From an uncultured Erythrobacter sp. (GTDB lineage Bacteria; Pseudomonadota; Alphaproteobacteria; Sphingomonadales; Sphingomonadaceae), in NCBI GenBank assembly GCA_947495695.1, contig CANLZP010000001.1, forward strand, positions 951,069 to 1,015,068: DNA of 64,000 nucleotides, given 5' to 3'. Of this stretch, positions 41,907 to 51,106 are shown in pieces. The notes below the pieces were generated by a model. The model was not told the DNA's origin. It was given only the letters and a program-made list of their open reading frames with translations, and did no database searches. A program made the translations under genes and the position numbers. Every line of letters starts with the position of its first letter. The first letter of the stretch is position 1.

Positions 41907-43193
41907 ATGGATTTTGCTATACCAGCCGACCTTCAAGCCTATCTGGACGAGCTCGACAGCTTCATCGATGCCGAGATTACCCCGCTGCAAATGCAGGATG
42001 ACAACAACCGATTCTTCGATCACCGGCGCGAGGATGCGCGGACCGATTGGGACCGCGAGGGCCTGCCGAACGAGGAGTGGGAGGCCTTGTTGAAAGAGGC
42101 CAAGCTGCGCGCCGATAAGGCTGGACATTGGCGTTTTACCGCGCCCAAGAAATATGGCGGCAAGGATGGTAGCAACCTTTGGATGGCGGTGATCCGCGAT
42201 CATTTTGCGCAAAAGGGGCTGGGTCTGCACAATGATTTGCAGAACGAACACAGCATTGTTGGCAATTTCCCCTTTGTCGCCATGTTCGAACATTTCGGCA
42301 CGCAAGCCCAGCAGGACGAGTTCATCTTGGGCGGCTTTGACATGACACGGCGCGTGTCCTTTGGCCTGACCGAGGCCGAGCACGGCAGCGATGCGACCCA
42401 TATGGAAACAACTGCCGTGCGCGAGGCCCGCGACGGGGTTGATGGATGGCTGATCAATGGCGAGAAGATGTGGATCACCGGCATGCATATGGCGACCCAT
42501 TGCGCGCTGTTTGTGCGCACCAGCGGCAATGCTGGCGATGCGCGCGGCATCACTTGTCTGCTCGTCCCCAACCCGACCGAGGGACTGAAGATCGAGGAGT
42601 GGATGTGGACTTTTAACATGCCCACGGACCATCCCCGGCTCAGCTTCACCAATGTGTGGGTGCCCGACAGCGCGATGCTGGGCGAGGAGGGCAAAGGCCT
42701 CGCGCTGGCGCAAAGCTTCGTCCACCAAAACCGCATTCGCCAAGCGGCGGGATCGCTGGGTGCGGCCCAATATTGTGTGGAGGAGAGCGTGAAATACGCG
42801 CGCCAACGCAAGCCCTTTGGCCAGGAATTGGCCCGCAATCAGGCGATCCAGTTTCCTTTGGTAGAGCTGGCCACGCAATGCGAGATGCTGAGGATGCTGA
42901 TCTATAAAACCGCGTGGGAGATGGACAATATGCCCCACAAAGAGGTTGAAAAGCAGATCAGCGACAAGGTTTCGATGTGCAATTACTGGGCCAACCGGCT
43001 GGTCTGCGAAGCGGCCGACCGCGCCATGCAAACCCATGGCGGCATTGGCTATTCACGGCACAAGCCGTTCGAACATATCTATCGCCACCACCGCCGCTAT
43101 CGCATCACCGAAGGGGCTGAGGAGATTCAAATGCGCAAAGTTGGGGCCTATCTGTTCGGCTACCTTGGCCCGCGCAAAGGTATGTTTGATTAG
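41907..43193 (+). CDS. Acyl-CoA dehydrogenase family protein
   Basis: The start at 41907 (MDFAIPADLQAYLDELDSF) gives 428 residues; GAGAGGA lies upstream. FAD and substrate features are RVSFGLTEAEHGSDATHMET (about residue 155), GEKMWITGMHMATHCALFV, GEEGKGLALAQSFVHQNRIR and the C-terminal MQTHGGIGYSRHKPFEHIYR near residue 385. It resembles the ACAD10/11 type and, with the preceding APH-like kinase, may process 4-hydroxy fatty acyl-CoAs. Its stop overlaps the convergent permease gene's stop by 4 bases. Confidence 0.93.
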   Translation: MDFAIPADLQAYLDELDSFIDAEITPLQMQDDNNRFFDHRREDARTDWDREGLPNEEWEALLKEAKLRADKAGHWRFTAPKKYGGKDGSNLWMAVIRDHFAQKGLGLHNDLQNEHSIVGNFPFVAMFEHFGTQAQQDEFILGGFDMTRRVSFGLTEAEHGSDATHMETTAVREARDGVDGWLINGEKMWITGMHMATHCALFVRTSGNAGDARGITCLLVPNPTEGLKIEEWMWTFNMPTDHPRLSFTNVWVPDSAMLGEEGKGLALAQSFVHQNRIRQAAGSLGAAQYCVEESVKYARQRKPFGQELARNQAIQFPLVELATQCEMLRMLIYKTAWEMDNMPHKEVEKQISDKVSMCNYWANRLVCEAADRAMQTHGGIGYSRHKPFEHIYRHHRRYRITEGAEEIQMRKVGAYLFGYLGPRKGMFD

Positions 43194-44587
43194 TCAAATT
43201 CGGGCTCGGGGGTGAAGGTCTCATCGCGCTTGGCAATGAAATAGAGCCCTGTCCCCAGCGCGATCAAACCTCCTGTCAGGGAAAATGCGTTTAGGCTCGC
43301 CTGTATGATAGCAAAGATCGAATAGGCAGACGCGACAGCAATGCAGAGCCACCACCAGACGCCGATGGCTTGTGGATGCCCTGCTTGGCCCCTGAGGCGC
43401 AGCACTACAAATGCAGCATAGGCAAAGAATCCAATCAATTGGCTGCCGACACCCATGACCTCCGCCAGCAGAACAAACCCGCCACTCAGCGACAGCGCGG
43501 CTACGATGGTCGAGAATAGATAGATTGAATAATCCGGCACTTCGCTTCGCGATGAAAGATGGGTCAGCCACGCTGGCAACAGGCCGCGTCGCGCCATACC
43601 AAACATTATGCGGGGTCCCGTCATCCAGAAAGTGTGTTGGTTGGTCGCGATAGAGAATATCGCCGCCAGTGCCATCATCAGTGCCCCTGTCTCACCGAGC
43701 ACGGCCTCCCCCATAGCCGCTAGCGGTGTATTTGCGTCCGATACATCAGGTGCGACGGCGTTAAAGGCGAATTGTACAAACATATAGAACGCGATGATGG
43801 CGAATAGCGATTGGATCATGGTGCGCGGAATTGTCCGGCGCGGATTCTTGACCTCTCCTGCTGCATATCCATTAGCGATGCCACCAGCGAAGGCGTAATA
43901 GATCAGCAAGGCGGTGCCCTCGACCGCACCGAAGGTTGGCAGCGCAAATTCTGTTGCCAGACCCTTGGTCGCATATCCTACCAGGCAGATAAGCACGATC
44001 GGCGTGAGCTTACACAATGTGCCGACGACCAAGCCACCGACCGCCACCCTCATCCCGACGATGTTGATCAAAGTGATCAATCCAATCAGGCCAAGCACCG
44101 TCGCAGAATGGATCATCGGATCGGCAAAGAATGGCAAAATTGCTGCCAAGTAGGAAACGAGCACATGAAAATTTGCAGCGCGCGATGCCATGATGGCCAG
44201 CAGCAAGAGCCACCCGACTTGGAAACCGGTTGCGGGGCCGAATGCAGCCTGCGCATAAAGCTGAGGACCGCCCGACTGCCGGAACATTGCTGCAAGTTGA
44301 GCAATGATAAGTGTGCCGCAACCAACCAACAATCCAACAATCAGGATCATCCATGGGGCAAAGCTGCCTAAGGTGCTGTATAGAATGGCTGGCATCGCGA
44401 ATATGCCAGCCCCGATCATCCCATTGATACTCAACAGCGCCGAACCAATTGGCCCGACGGTCCGCGGCGGTGCTTTGATATCTTCGATTTTTCCTGCTCC
44501 CGAAGGAGCGACCCCGCCGGGGAACGTGGACGAGTTTCGCAGCAAGTCAATTGGAAAGAGGCGGAGAGGTGCCGGCCGGCCCAACAC
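43190..44587 (-). CDS. APC-superfamily amino-acid permease
   Basis: A 465-residue protein if started at the GTG at 44587 (GAGG four bases upstream); an internal start is possible. About 12 membrane helices are seen. The first has SALLSINGMIGAGIFAMPAI, the conserved GxGIF-type unwound segment of APC transporters. YAFAGGIANGYAAGEVKNPR in helix 6 and the following charged loop RRTIPRTM are also typical. It imports amino acids or amines by exchange or proton symport. It is divergent from the alanine dehydrogenase gene 93 bases away, so alanine or a related amino acid is a reasonable guess. Confidence 0.9.
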   Translation of the reverse strand: MLGRPAPLRLFPIDLLRNSSTFPGGVAPSGAGKIEDIKAPPRTVGPIGSALLSINGMIGAGIFAMPAILYSTLGSFAPWMILIVGLLVGCGTLIIAQLAAMFRQSGGPQLYAQAAFGPATGFQVGWLLLLAIMASRAANFHVLVSYLAAILPFFADPMIHSATVLGLIGLITLINIVGMRVAVGGLVVGTLCKLTPIVLICLVGYATKGLATEFALPTFGAVEGTALLIYYAFAGGIANGYAAGEVKNPRRTIPRTMIQSLFAIIAFYMFVQFAFNAVAPDVSDANTPLAAMGEAVLGETGALMMALAAIFSIATNQHTFWMTGPRIMFGMARRGLLPAWLTHLSSRSEVPDYSIYLFSTIVAALSLSGGFVLLAEVMGVGSQLIGFFAYAAFVVLRLRGQAGHPQAIGVWWWLCIAVASAYSIFAIIQASLNAFSLTGGLIALGTGLYFIAKRDETFTPEPEFD

Positions 44588-44680
44588 CCAACCTCACGAG
44601 AAGCATAAAATTAGTCTCAATTGAAATTATCTTAGCTTTGGGGTAAATCGCCCGCGACCAAATCACAGGAGTTACCCCCA

Positions 44681-45763
44681 ATGCTTGTCGGCGTTCCCAA
44701 AGAGATCAAAAACCACGAATATCGCGTCGGCCTGACGCCCGAGGCTGTGCGCGAATATGTTGCAACCGGCCACCCCGTGATTGTCGAAACCGGTGCTGGG
44801 TTGGGAATTTCCAAAACTGACGAGGATTATCAAAAGGTTGGCGCGACAATTGTCGATACAGCCGCGGAAATCTTTGCCCGCGCAGATATGGTGGTGAAGG
44901 TCAAGGAACCCCAGCCGGGCGAGTGGGTCCAGCTGCGCGAAGGGCAGATCTTGTTCACCTATCTCCATCTGGCTCCCGATCCCGATCAGGCCCGCGGTCT
45001 GATGGAATCAGGCGTGTCGGCGGTGGCCTATGAAACGGTGACGGCTCCTGATGGTTCGCTGCCTTTGCTTGCGCCAATGAGCGAAGTGGCCGGGCGTTTG
45101 TCGATCGAGGCGAGCGCGCAAGCGAGCCACAAGAACAATGGCGGGCGCGGTATTCTGATGGGCGGCGTGCCCGGCGTTCTGCCGGCCAAGGTTGTGGTGA
45201 TCGGCGGCGGCGTGGTTGGCACTCAGGCGGCCCGTATGGCAGTAGGTCTGGGCGCAAATGTCGAGATTTTGGATCGCTCTTTGCCTCGCATCCGCGAGCT
45301 AGACGATATGTTCCAGGGCCGCGCGACCACCCGCTATTCCAATGCTGGTACGATCGAAGATGCCATCACCGAAGCTGACGTTGTTATCGGCGCTGTGCTG
45401 GTGCCAGGGGCCAGCGCTCCGCGCCTGATCACCCGCGATATGCTGCCGCTGATGAAGCATCGCGCGGTGCTGGTCGACGTAGCGATTGATCAGGGCGGTT
45501 GCTTTGAAACGTCCAAGCCCACCACCCATGAAAACCCGACCTATCTGGTGGATGACATCATTCACTATTGCGTGGCCAATATGCCCGGCGCGGTGCCGCA
45601 CACCTCCAGCTATGCGCTGAACAATGCGACTTTGCCATTTGGCTTGGCGTTGGCGAATAAGGGCATCGCTGCATGCCAGGATGACCCGCATCTGAAGCTG
45701 GGCCTGAATGTGCATGAAGGCAAAATCGTCAATGAAGCGGTGGCAGAAAGCCTGAACTTCTGA
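44681..45763 (+). CDS. ald: Alanine dehydrogenase
   Basis: This 360-residue protein has the family start MLVGVPKEIKNHEYRVGLTP, with Arg-15-like substrate contact. VVKVKEPQPGEW carries the Lys, FTYLHLAPD the catalytic His, VVVIGGGVVGTQAARMAVGLG the NAD-binding Rossmann loop, and LVDVAIDQGGCFETSKPTTH the catalytic Asp. It interconverts L-alanine with pyruvate and ammonia using NAD. Its divergent arrangement with an amino-acid permease suggests shared control of alanine use. A long gap with a GC-rich hairpin follows before the tRNA gene. Confidence 0.96.
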   Translation: MLVGVPKEIKNHEYRVGLTPEAVREYVATGHPVIVETGAGLGISKTDEDYQKVGATIVDTAAEIFARADMVVKVKEPQPGEWVQLREGQILFTYLHLAPDPDQARGLMESGVSAVAYETVTAPDGSLPLLAPMSEVAGRLSIEASAQASHKNNGGRGILMGGVPGVLPAKVVVIGGGVVGTQAARMAVGLGANVEILDRSLPRIRELDDMFQGRATTRYSNAGTIEDAITEADVVIGAVLVPGASAPRLITRDMLPLMKHRAVLVDVAIDQGGCFETSKPTTHENPTYLVDDIIHYCVANMPGAVPHTSSYALNNATLPFGLALANKGIAACQDDPHLKLGLNVHEGKIVNEAVAESLNF

Positions 45764-45852
45764 TCGAGGGTGCCGCACGGGCCCTTGGCTCAACGGGCGG
45801 AAAGTTTTGGTCGCTCTGTGACAGGGCAAATTCGAACGCGAAGGGTTCGCAA

Positions 45853-45883
45853 GCGCGACCGCGCGTCGACCGGTAGGTCGCGC
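45853..45883. other. GC-rich hairpin between ald and tRNA-Leu
   Basis: GCGCGACC (45853-45860) pairs perfectly with GGTCGCGC (45876-45883). The loop itself contains the palindrome-like GTCGACCGGTA. The hairpin is centred in the 160-base gap 45764-45923, which has no gene. It could be a 3' element of ald or a dispersed palindrome. There is no T-run. Confidence 0.4.
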
Positions 45884-45923
45884 CTCGCAGGCATGAGCGA
45901 AGCGAATTGACGTGAGAAAAAAA

Positions 45924-46011
45924 TTGGTGCGGTCGAGAAGACTCGAACTTCCACGGGCGTTAGCCCACAACGACCTCAACGTTGCGCGTCTACCAGTTCC
46001 GCCACGACCGC
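45924..46011 (-). tRNA. tRNA-Leu, anticodon GAG
   Basis: The gene is 88 bases including an encoded CCA end. Acceptor strands GCGGTCG and CGACCGC pair perfectly. The D-arm has AACTGGTAGA in the loop region. The anticodon stem CAACG/CGTTG encloses TTGAGGT, giving anticodon GAG. A long variable arm (GGGC-TAAC-GCCC), typical of class II leucine tRNA, precedes the T-arm GAAG-TTCGAGT-CTTC. A T-rich run (TTTTTTT) right after the CCA probably terminates transcription. Confidence 0.97.
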
Positions 46012-46124
46012 ACACAGTCATCAAAAAGCGATTGGATCGCTTCCCGCCGGTAGGAGCGGCCACCTAGCAACAGCTAACCCCCTCCGCAAGCACTTTGCCG
46101 CGCGATGGGCAATTGCCGATGCGA

Positions 46125-47093
46125 TCAGTTAGGCTTCCAGCCGATTTCTGCGAATTTGGCGGAGCGCGGAACGTCGGTCACCGCTTCCTTGATGGTCAGC
46201 GTCTCGCCCGGAGCCAAAGTGGGCTGCGGCGGGACCACTTCCCAATTGTAGACGATCCGATTGCGCTCATCGCGAAGAATAATCAGCACGGCCGGCACAT
46301 CGGCGCTTGATCGGCCGACATTGGTGATGGTTCCGCTCGCGCCGAAATATTCGGTGCCATTGGGCAGCGTGCGGCGATCTTGCTGGTCGCCCGGGAAGTC
46401 GAGCACCAGATCGGGCTCTTCAACGGCGAAGATGGGCCGTTCAACCGGCACCCAATCGGGCAATCCCCAATAATTGACCCCGATAATGGTGGCAAAGGCC
46501 AGCACCGCGAAGGTGACACCGGCTGCGGTCCACATTTTCAGCGGATTGCGGCGGGCGCGGAAGGGCGGCTCGTAATCGAATTGCGAATGATCTGCGTCAT
46601 CACCCGCATAGGGATCAATGACCTCGGGCTCGGCCGGTTGGGCAGGCTCTGGCTCTTGATAGGTGGGCGGAGCAACAGGCGCTTCTGGCGTAGCGGCAGC
46701 TTCTGCTTCGTCGGCACTCTCTTCGTCGCTCTGGCTGTCTGATGTGCGCCAATGGCTAACGCTCGGCTTGGGCGCCGGACCTTCAGCGGGTGACGTGTCT
46801 TCAGCTGCCGTACTATCGTCTTGAGCCGCTTCGACTGTATCTTCAGCCGCTGCATCAGCTTCGGCATTGTCTGCGTCTGACGCGGCCGTTTCAGGAGCAT
46901 GTGTTTCAGCAGAAGGTGATTCTGGAGCGTCTGTTTCCGGTGCCTCTGGCTCAACCTGACGCTCGGCCAGCTCGGGCCCATCCTGATACCAATTATGCTT
47001 GCACTTGGCGCAACGCACCGTTCTACCATCGATGCCAATGGCTTCGTCTGGCACGACATAGCGCGTGTTGCAGGCTGGACAGGCGATAATCAT
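46125..47093 (-). CDS. Zinc-ribbon (MJ0042) DUF3426-type membrane protein
   Basis: The start at 47093 (MIIACPACNTRYVVPDEAIG) has AAAGG upstream; an ATG at 47108 is an alternative. The 322-residue protein has an MJ0042-type zinc ribbon (CPAC with a second CAKC about 20 residues later). A long acidic, alanine- and proline-rich linker follows (about residues 45-170), then one membrane helix (AAGVTFAVLAFATIIGVNYW, about residue 200) and a C-terminal DUF3426-like beta domain ending VPRSAKFAEIGWKPN. The function is unknown. It is divergent from ftsE, an arrangement typical of this bacterial order. Confidence 0.88.
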   Translation of the reverse strand: MIIACPACNTRYVVPDEAIGIDGRTVRCAKCKHNWYQDGPELAERQVEPEAPETDAPESPSAETHAPETAASDADNAEADAAAEDTVEAAQDDSTAAEDTSPAEGPAPKPSVSHWRTSDSQSDEESADEAEAAATPEAPVAPPTYQEPEPAQPAEPEVIDPYAGDDADHSQFDYEPPFRARRNPLKMWTAAGVTFAVLAFATIIGVNYWGLPDWVPVERPIFAVEEPDLVLDFPGDQQDRRTLPNGTEYFGASGTITNVGRSSADVPAVLIILRDERNRIVYNWEVVPPQPTLAPGETLTIKEAVTDVPRSAKFAEIGWKPN

Positions 47094-47249
47094 TCTGCCT
47101 TTAGCCATTACGCGGCTGCCATTGAGGCAACAAGGCTTGGGCGGGTTAACCATGCCCAATCGGCACTTTTTTCCACATCGAAGCCATCTTATCACGCTCA
47201 AGCGCATGATTGCCTTGGCTGGCGCGTGGCGTTTCGATAGAGCCGCCCT

Positions 47250-48011
47250 ATGAACGAAGCTGCCAGCGACATCATTCATTTCGACAATGTGGGCCTGCGT
47301 TATGGCACCCAGCCAGAAGTGCTGCGTGACCTTTCCTTCACCCTGCATCCGGGCAGTTTCTACTTTTTGACAGGGGCCAGCGGAGCGGGAAAGACCAGCC
47401 TGCTGAAGCTGCTGTATCTGGCGCAAAAGCCATCACGCGGGGCAATCCGCATGTATGGCAATGATGTGATCACCTTGCCGCGCGAGCAATTGCCGCAAAT
47501 GCGCCGACGCTTGGGCGTGGTGTTTCAGGACTTTCGACTGGTTAACCATCTCTCTGCTTTCGACAATGTTGCTTTGCCGTTGCGTATTGCTGGCGTGACC
47601 GAGGCTGAATTGCAGACGCCTGTCACCGACATGCTGGACTGGGTTGGCTTGTCGCACCGGATCGATGCGGTTCCAGCGACCATGTCCGGCGGTGAGCAGC
47701 AGCGCGTGGCCATCGCGCGGGCGGTTATCGGGCGGCCCGATCTGCTGGTGGCGGACGAGCCAACGGGCAATGTCGATCCTGAAATGGCGATCAAGCTGCT
47801 CCGCCTGTTCGAAGCCCTAAACCGGCTGGGTACGACCGTGGTTGTGGCGACGCATGACGTGCATTTGCTGCAGAAAGTGCCCAATTCGCTGATCATGCGG
47901 CTGGACAAGGGGCGCTTGTCCGATCCGACCGGCGCATTGCGCTATCCCCCCCGGCCCAGCGGCCCAGGGACGGCGACGGCGAAGGCGACCAAATCGGGAG
48001 GGGACTCATGA
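47250..48011 (+). CDS. ftsE: Cell-division ATP-binding protein FtsE
   Basis: This 253-residue ABC ATPase has Walker [13 protein letters not shown] (about residue 44), the FtsE-like [20 protein letters not shown], signature [15 protein letters not shown] (about residue 145), Walker [16 protein letters not shown] and the switch His in VVATHD. A proline-rich C-terminal tail extends it beyond the usual 220-230 residues. With FtsX it activates septal peptidoglycan hydrolases during division. Its stop overlaps the ftsX start. Confidence 0.95.
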   Translation: MNEAASDIIHFDNVGLRYGTQPEVLRDLSFTLHPGSFYFLTGASGAGKTSLLKLLYLAQKPSRGAIRMYGNDVITLPREQLPQMRRRLGVVFQDFRLVNHLSAFDNVALPLRIAGVTEAELQTPVTDMLDWVGLSHRIDAVPATMSGGEQQRVAIARAVIGRPDLLVADEPTGNVDPEMAIKLLRLFEALNRLGTTVVVATHDVHLLQKVPNSLIMRLDKGRLSDPTGALRYPPRPSGPGTATAKATKSGGDS

Positions 48012-48940
48012 AGCTGCCTCCTTTGATTGGTCGATCTTTGAATCGCGGTCTGGCGCCTTTGGGCGGAGAGAATGCTGCCAGCCTGATCCCGCGCGCGCGC
48101 TTGACCGGGCCAGTGCCTTGGGTGCTGGCGATTATGATTGCGCTGACGGTGCTGGCCACGGCGGGTGGATTGGCGCTGAGCAATCTGGCCAATTCTGCGC
48201 GGTCTGATCTTTCCGGCGCATTGACGGTGCAAATTGTCGAGGCGGATCAGGAATTGCTGGCGCAACAGAGCGAGGCGGCCCAGCGTATCCTCACCGATAA
48301 TCCGGCGGTGCAATCGCTGCGCGCGGTCCCGCAGGCAGAGCTGGATGCCTTGCTCGAGCCGTGGTTGGGCACGGGCAATGCGGTTGATTCTGTACCCATG
48401 CCGGCGCTGATTGATGTGCAATTGCGCGATGCAGCCGATGCGCAGCAAATCGACCAATTGCAGGCAGCGCTGGCCGAACAGATTCCCAATGTCCGGGTGG
48501 ATGCGCAATCCGATTGGCTGCGCCCGGTGTATTCAGCCTTGTCGGCTCTGCAATATCTGGCGGCCGTGCTGGTGATTTTGCTCGCGGCAACCAGCGCCGC
48601 GGCGGTCTGGCTGGCTGTGCGCAGTTCCTTTGCCGCACATCGCGAGACGATAGAGATTGTTCATCTGCTGGGCGGAAGAGACGATCAGATTGCCAGAATA
48701 TTCCAGAGATCGGTGGCGATTGACGCCCTGATCGGAGGCATCATTGGCCTGACGGCTGGATTGCTAGGCGTGATGCTGATCGGATCGCGTTTTGCTGGGC
48801 TTGATTCGGGCATGGTTGCAGGAGGAGGGCTGGGTATGCTCGACTGGATCGCCATTGCTGCCATTCCCTTTGCCGCGATCTTGATTGCGATGCTGACGGC
48901 ACGGCTGAATGTGATGGCGGCGCTGAGGCGGATGATATGA
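48008..48940 (+). CDS. ftsX: Cell-division protein FtsX
   Basis: The 310-residue protein starts in an ATGA overlap with ftsE. It has an N-terminal cytoplasmic segment and first membrane helix (VLAIMIALTVLATAGGLAL). A periplasmic domain follows with LSGALTVQIVEADQELLAQQ and ALAEQIPNVRVDAQSDWLRP, then three more helices with the FtsX signature FAAHRETIEIVHLLGGRDDQ. It transmits FtsE ATPase cycles to periplasmic amidase regulators. It forms an operon with ftsE and the following DUF218 gene. Confidence 0.95.
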   Translation: MKLPPLIGRSLNRGLAPLGGENAASLIPRARLTGPVPWVLAIMIALTVLATAGGLALSNLANSARSDLSGALTVQIVEADQELLAQQSEAAQRILTDNPAVQSLRAVPQAELDALLEPWLGTGNAVDSVPMPALIDVQLRDAADAQQIDQLQAALAEQIPNVRVDAQSDWLRPVYSALSALQYLAAVLVILLAATSAAAVWLAVRSSFAAHRETIEIVHLLGGRDDQIARIFQRSVAIDALIGGIIGLTAGLLGVMLIGSRFAGLDSGMVAGGGLGMLDWIAIAAIPFAAILIAMLTARLNVMAALRRMI

Positions 48941-49467
48941 TCAAGCGCGTGCTTTCTGGCCTGTTCCTGATCTGGGTGTTGGGATTCTTGTGGTTTGCCG
49001 TGTCGCTGCCGCAGCCCGCGCCCGATATCAAGACCGATGCTGTGATCGTGCCAACCGGTGGTCCGGGGCGGATCGCGCAAGGCTTGGCAGTGCTGGACAA
49101 GGGCTTGGCCAAAACCATGCTGGTTACGGGCGTTGATCGAGAAGTTAAGCCGGGCGAATTTGCAGCCGAGTTCGATGTATCTCAAGCGCGCATGGATTGC
49201 TGCGTCACCTTGGGGTTCGCGGCGGTGGATACGCGCAGTAATGCTTCTGAAACCGCCCAATGGGTGGAAGACCGCGAGATCAAATCCTTGCGCCTTGTAA
49301 CAACCGACTGGCATATACGGCGCGCCGCAAGCGAGCTGGACCGGACCTTGCCCGACGATGTCAAAGTGGTGCGCGATGCAGTGCCGTCAGAGCCCAGCCT
49401 GTACAGCTTGTTGTTGGAATATAACAAATTGCTGGCCAGTTCTGCGGCTGGCATTGTGGGCCTGTGA
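48937..49467 (+). CDS. DUF218 (YdcF/ElyC/SanA-like) membrane protein
   Basis: This 176-residue protein is coupled to ftsX by ATGA. It has an N-terminal signal anchor (VLSGLFLIWVLGFLWFAVSL) and a DUF218 domain with DAVIVPTGGPGRIAQGLAVL, KTMLVTGVDRE, NASETAQWVEDREIKSLRLV and TTDWHIRRAASELDRTL. The DUF218 fold occurs in ElyC and SanA, envelope proteins linked to peptidoglycan and barrier maintenance. Its place between ftsX and plsC fits an envelope role. Confidence 0.9.
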   Translation: MIKRVLSGLFLIWVLGFLWFAVSLPQPAPDIKTDAVIVPTGGPGRIAQGLAVLDKGLAKTMLVTGVDREVKPGEFAAEFDVSQARMDCCVTLGFAAVDTRSNASETAQWVEDREIKSLRLVTTDWHIRRAASELDRTLPDDVKVVRDAVPSEPSLYSLLLEYNKLLASSAAGIVGL

Positions 49468-49480
49468 GGCGAGAATTGCA

Positions 49481-50173
49481 GTGACAATGCTTATCCACAT
49501 CTCGCGCAGTATTGCCTTCTATCTCGCATTCTACGGGATCAGCGCGATTCTGGTGTTTTGCGCCTTTATTTCGCTCAGCTTTAGCCACAAGATGATGCAC
49601 ACAATGGTTCGCAGCTGGACCAATTGGCATCGCTGGTGCGTGACCCACATTCTGGGCATCACCGTTGTGGTTGACGGTGAATTGGCAATCGGGCCGGTGC
49701 TCTATGTCATCAAGCATGAGAGCTTCTTTGAAGCGATCGACGCGCCCACGCTGCTGCCCCTGCCGTCGGTCTTTGCCAAGCAAGAGCTGTTCGACATTCC
49801 GGCATGGGGCAAGGCTGCCTTGATCTATGGATTGATCCCTGTTGCCCGCGATGGCGGAGCGGTTGCATTGCGCGCCATGTTGTCAGAGGCGAAGAAGATG
49901 GTGGCCGACGGCAGGCCGTTGGTGATCTTTCCCGAAGGTACCCGTGTGCCGCACGGTGACAGTCCCCCGATGCGATCAGGCTTTGCCGGGCTTTACAAAT
50001 TGCTGAAATTGCCCGTGGTGCCCGTCGCTGTGAACAGCGGGCCACTGTATCATGGTCCGATCAAGCGCAAGGGTGTGATCACTTACAAGATTGGCGAAAT
50101 GGTTCCGGCGGGGCTGCCCCGCGCAGAGGCAGAACAGCGGGTTCACGCCGCGATTAATGCTTTGAACGACTGA
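49481..50173 (+). CDS. plsC: 1-acyl-sn-glycerol-3-phosphate acyltransferase
   Basis: A GTG at 49481 or an ATG at 49487 (MLIHISRSIAFYL) is the likely start; a longer frame would run deep into the DUF218 gene. The protein of about 230 residues has an N-terminal membrane helix and the PlsC motifs KHESFFE (HX4E variant of the HX4D box, about residue 76), PVARDGGAVALRAM, VIFPEGTRVPHGDS (about residue 150) and VPVAVNSGPLYHG. It makes phosphatidic acid from lysophosphatidic acid at the inner membrane. It ends the ftsE-ftsX-DUF218 run. Confidence 0.9.
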   Translation: MTMLIHISRSIAFYLAFYGISAILVFCAFISLSFSHKMMHTMVRSWTNWHRWCVTHILGITVVVDGELAIGPVLYVIKHESFFEAIDAPTLLPLPSVFAKQELFDIPAWGKAALIYGLIPVARDGGAVALRAMLSEAKKMVADGRPLVIFPEGTRVPHGDSPPMRSGFAGLYKLLKLPVVPVAVNSGPLYHGPIKRKGVITYKIGEMVPAGLPRAEAEQRVHAAINALND

Positions 50174-50203
50174 GAGCAGACCGCGCCCACCAAAGACTGA
50201 TGC

Positions 50204-51106
50204 CTAGTGATCCCGGCCAAAGTCGGGTCGCTCGTCATCCTGACCTTCTTCGATAATCCGGCGGCGGATCGATCGTGTGCGGTCGAACAATTCGAACAAT
50301 GTATCGCCATCGCCTGATCGGATCGCGCGCTGCAATGCGGTCAAATCTTCGGTAAAGCGCCCCAACATCTCCAGCACCGCGCCTTTGTTCTCCAGAAACA
50401 CATCGCGCCACATCACCGGATCAGAGGCTGCGATACGGGTGAAGTCACGAAAACCACCGGCAGAATATTTGATCACTTCGCCGCGGGTCACATCTTCCAG
50501 ATCGGACGCCGTGCCAACAATGGTAAAAGCGATTAGATGCGGGATGTGGCTGGTCACGGCGAGCACCAGATCGTGGTGCTGCGGGTCCATGATCTCGATC
50601 CGCGAACCCAGCTTGGTCCAAAATTCTGACAGTGCATCAACCTTGGCCTGATCGGCTGCTAGCGGAGGTGTCAGAATGCACCAGCGTCCCTGAAACAGGG
50701 TGGGAAAGCCAGCTTGCGGGCCGCTTTGTTCGGTACCGGCTACCGGGTGAGCGGGGATCACGTGATGGTGTGGCAAGGCTGCCTGCAAACCATCGACTAC
50801 GCTTTGCTTAGACGAGCCAACATCGCTGATGATCGCATCTTTGGGCAAAGCGTCTGCGCAATCGGCAGCGGCCTGTGCAATGGCGCCCACCGGTACGCAA
50901 AAGATCACCAGATCAGCCGATTTCACCGCATCTTGGGCGGAGTCGCAAATGGTGCCAGCCAAGCCGCGCTTGCGGGCCGCATCGCGAACATCTGGATCGG
51001 TATCATAACCGATGGTGGTGATTTCGGGTGCATATTCGCGCGCAGCCAGCCCGATGGAGCCTCCCAGCAGGCCAAGCCCAATGATGGCGACCGAGTTGAT
51101 GGTCAT
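50204..51106 (-). CDS. tyrA: Prephenate/arogenate (cyclohexadienyl) dehydrogenase
   Basis: The start at 51106 has GGAG seven bases upstream and overlaps the hisC stop (ATGA). The 300-residue protein has the Rossmann motif [30 protein letters not shown], the substrate motif [17 protein letters not shown] with the catalytic His, and helical C-terminal sequence including [20 protein letters not shown]. It forms 4-hydroxyphenylpyruvate or tyrosine. In alphaproteobacteria a HisC-type aminotransferase next to it supplies the aromatic transamination, as here. Confidence 0.93.
   Translation of the reverse strand: MTINSVAIIGLGLLGGSIGLAAREYAPEITTIGYDTDPDVRDAARKRGLAGTICDSAQDAVKSADLVIFCVPVGAIAQAAADCADALPKDAIISDVGSSKQSVVDGLQAALPHHHVIPAHPVAGTEQSGPQAGFPTLFQGRWCILTPPLAADQAKVDALSEFWTKLGSRIEIMDPQHHDLVLAVTSHIPHLIAFTIVGTASDLEDVTRGEVIKYSAGGFRDFTRIAASDPVMWRDVFLENKGAVLEMLGRFTEDLTALQRAIRSGDGDTLFELFDRTRSIRRRIIEEGQDDERPDFGRDH

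Noticed and set aside
41898..43037. Minus-strand open frame of about 379 codons opposite the acyl-CoA dehydrogenase.
   Set aside because: No recognisable motif; the plus-strand gene has full acyl-CoA dehydrogenase signatures.
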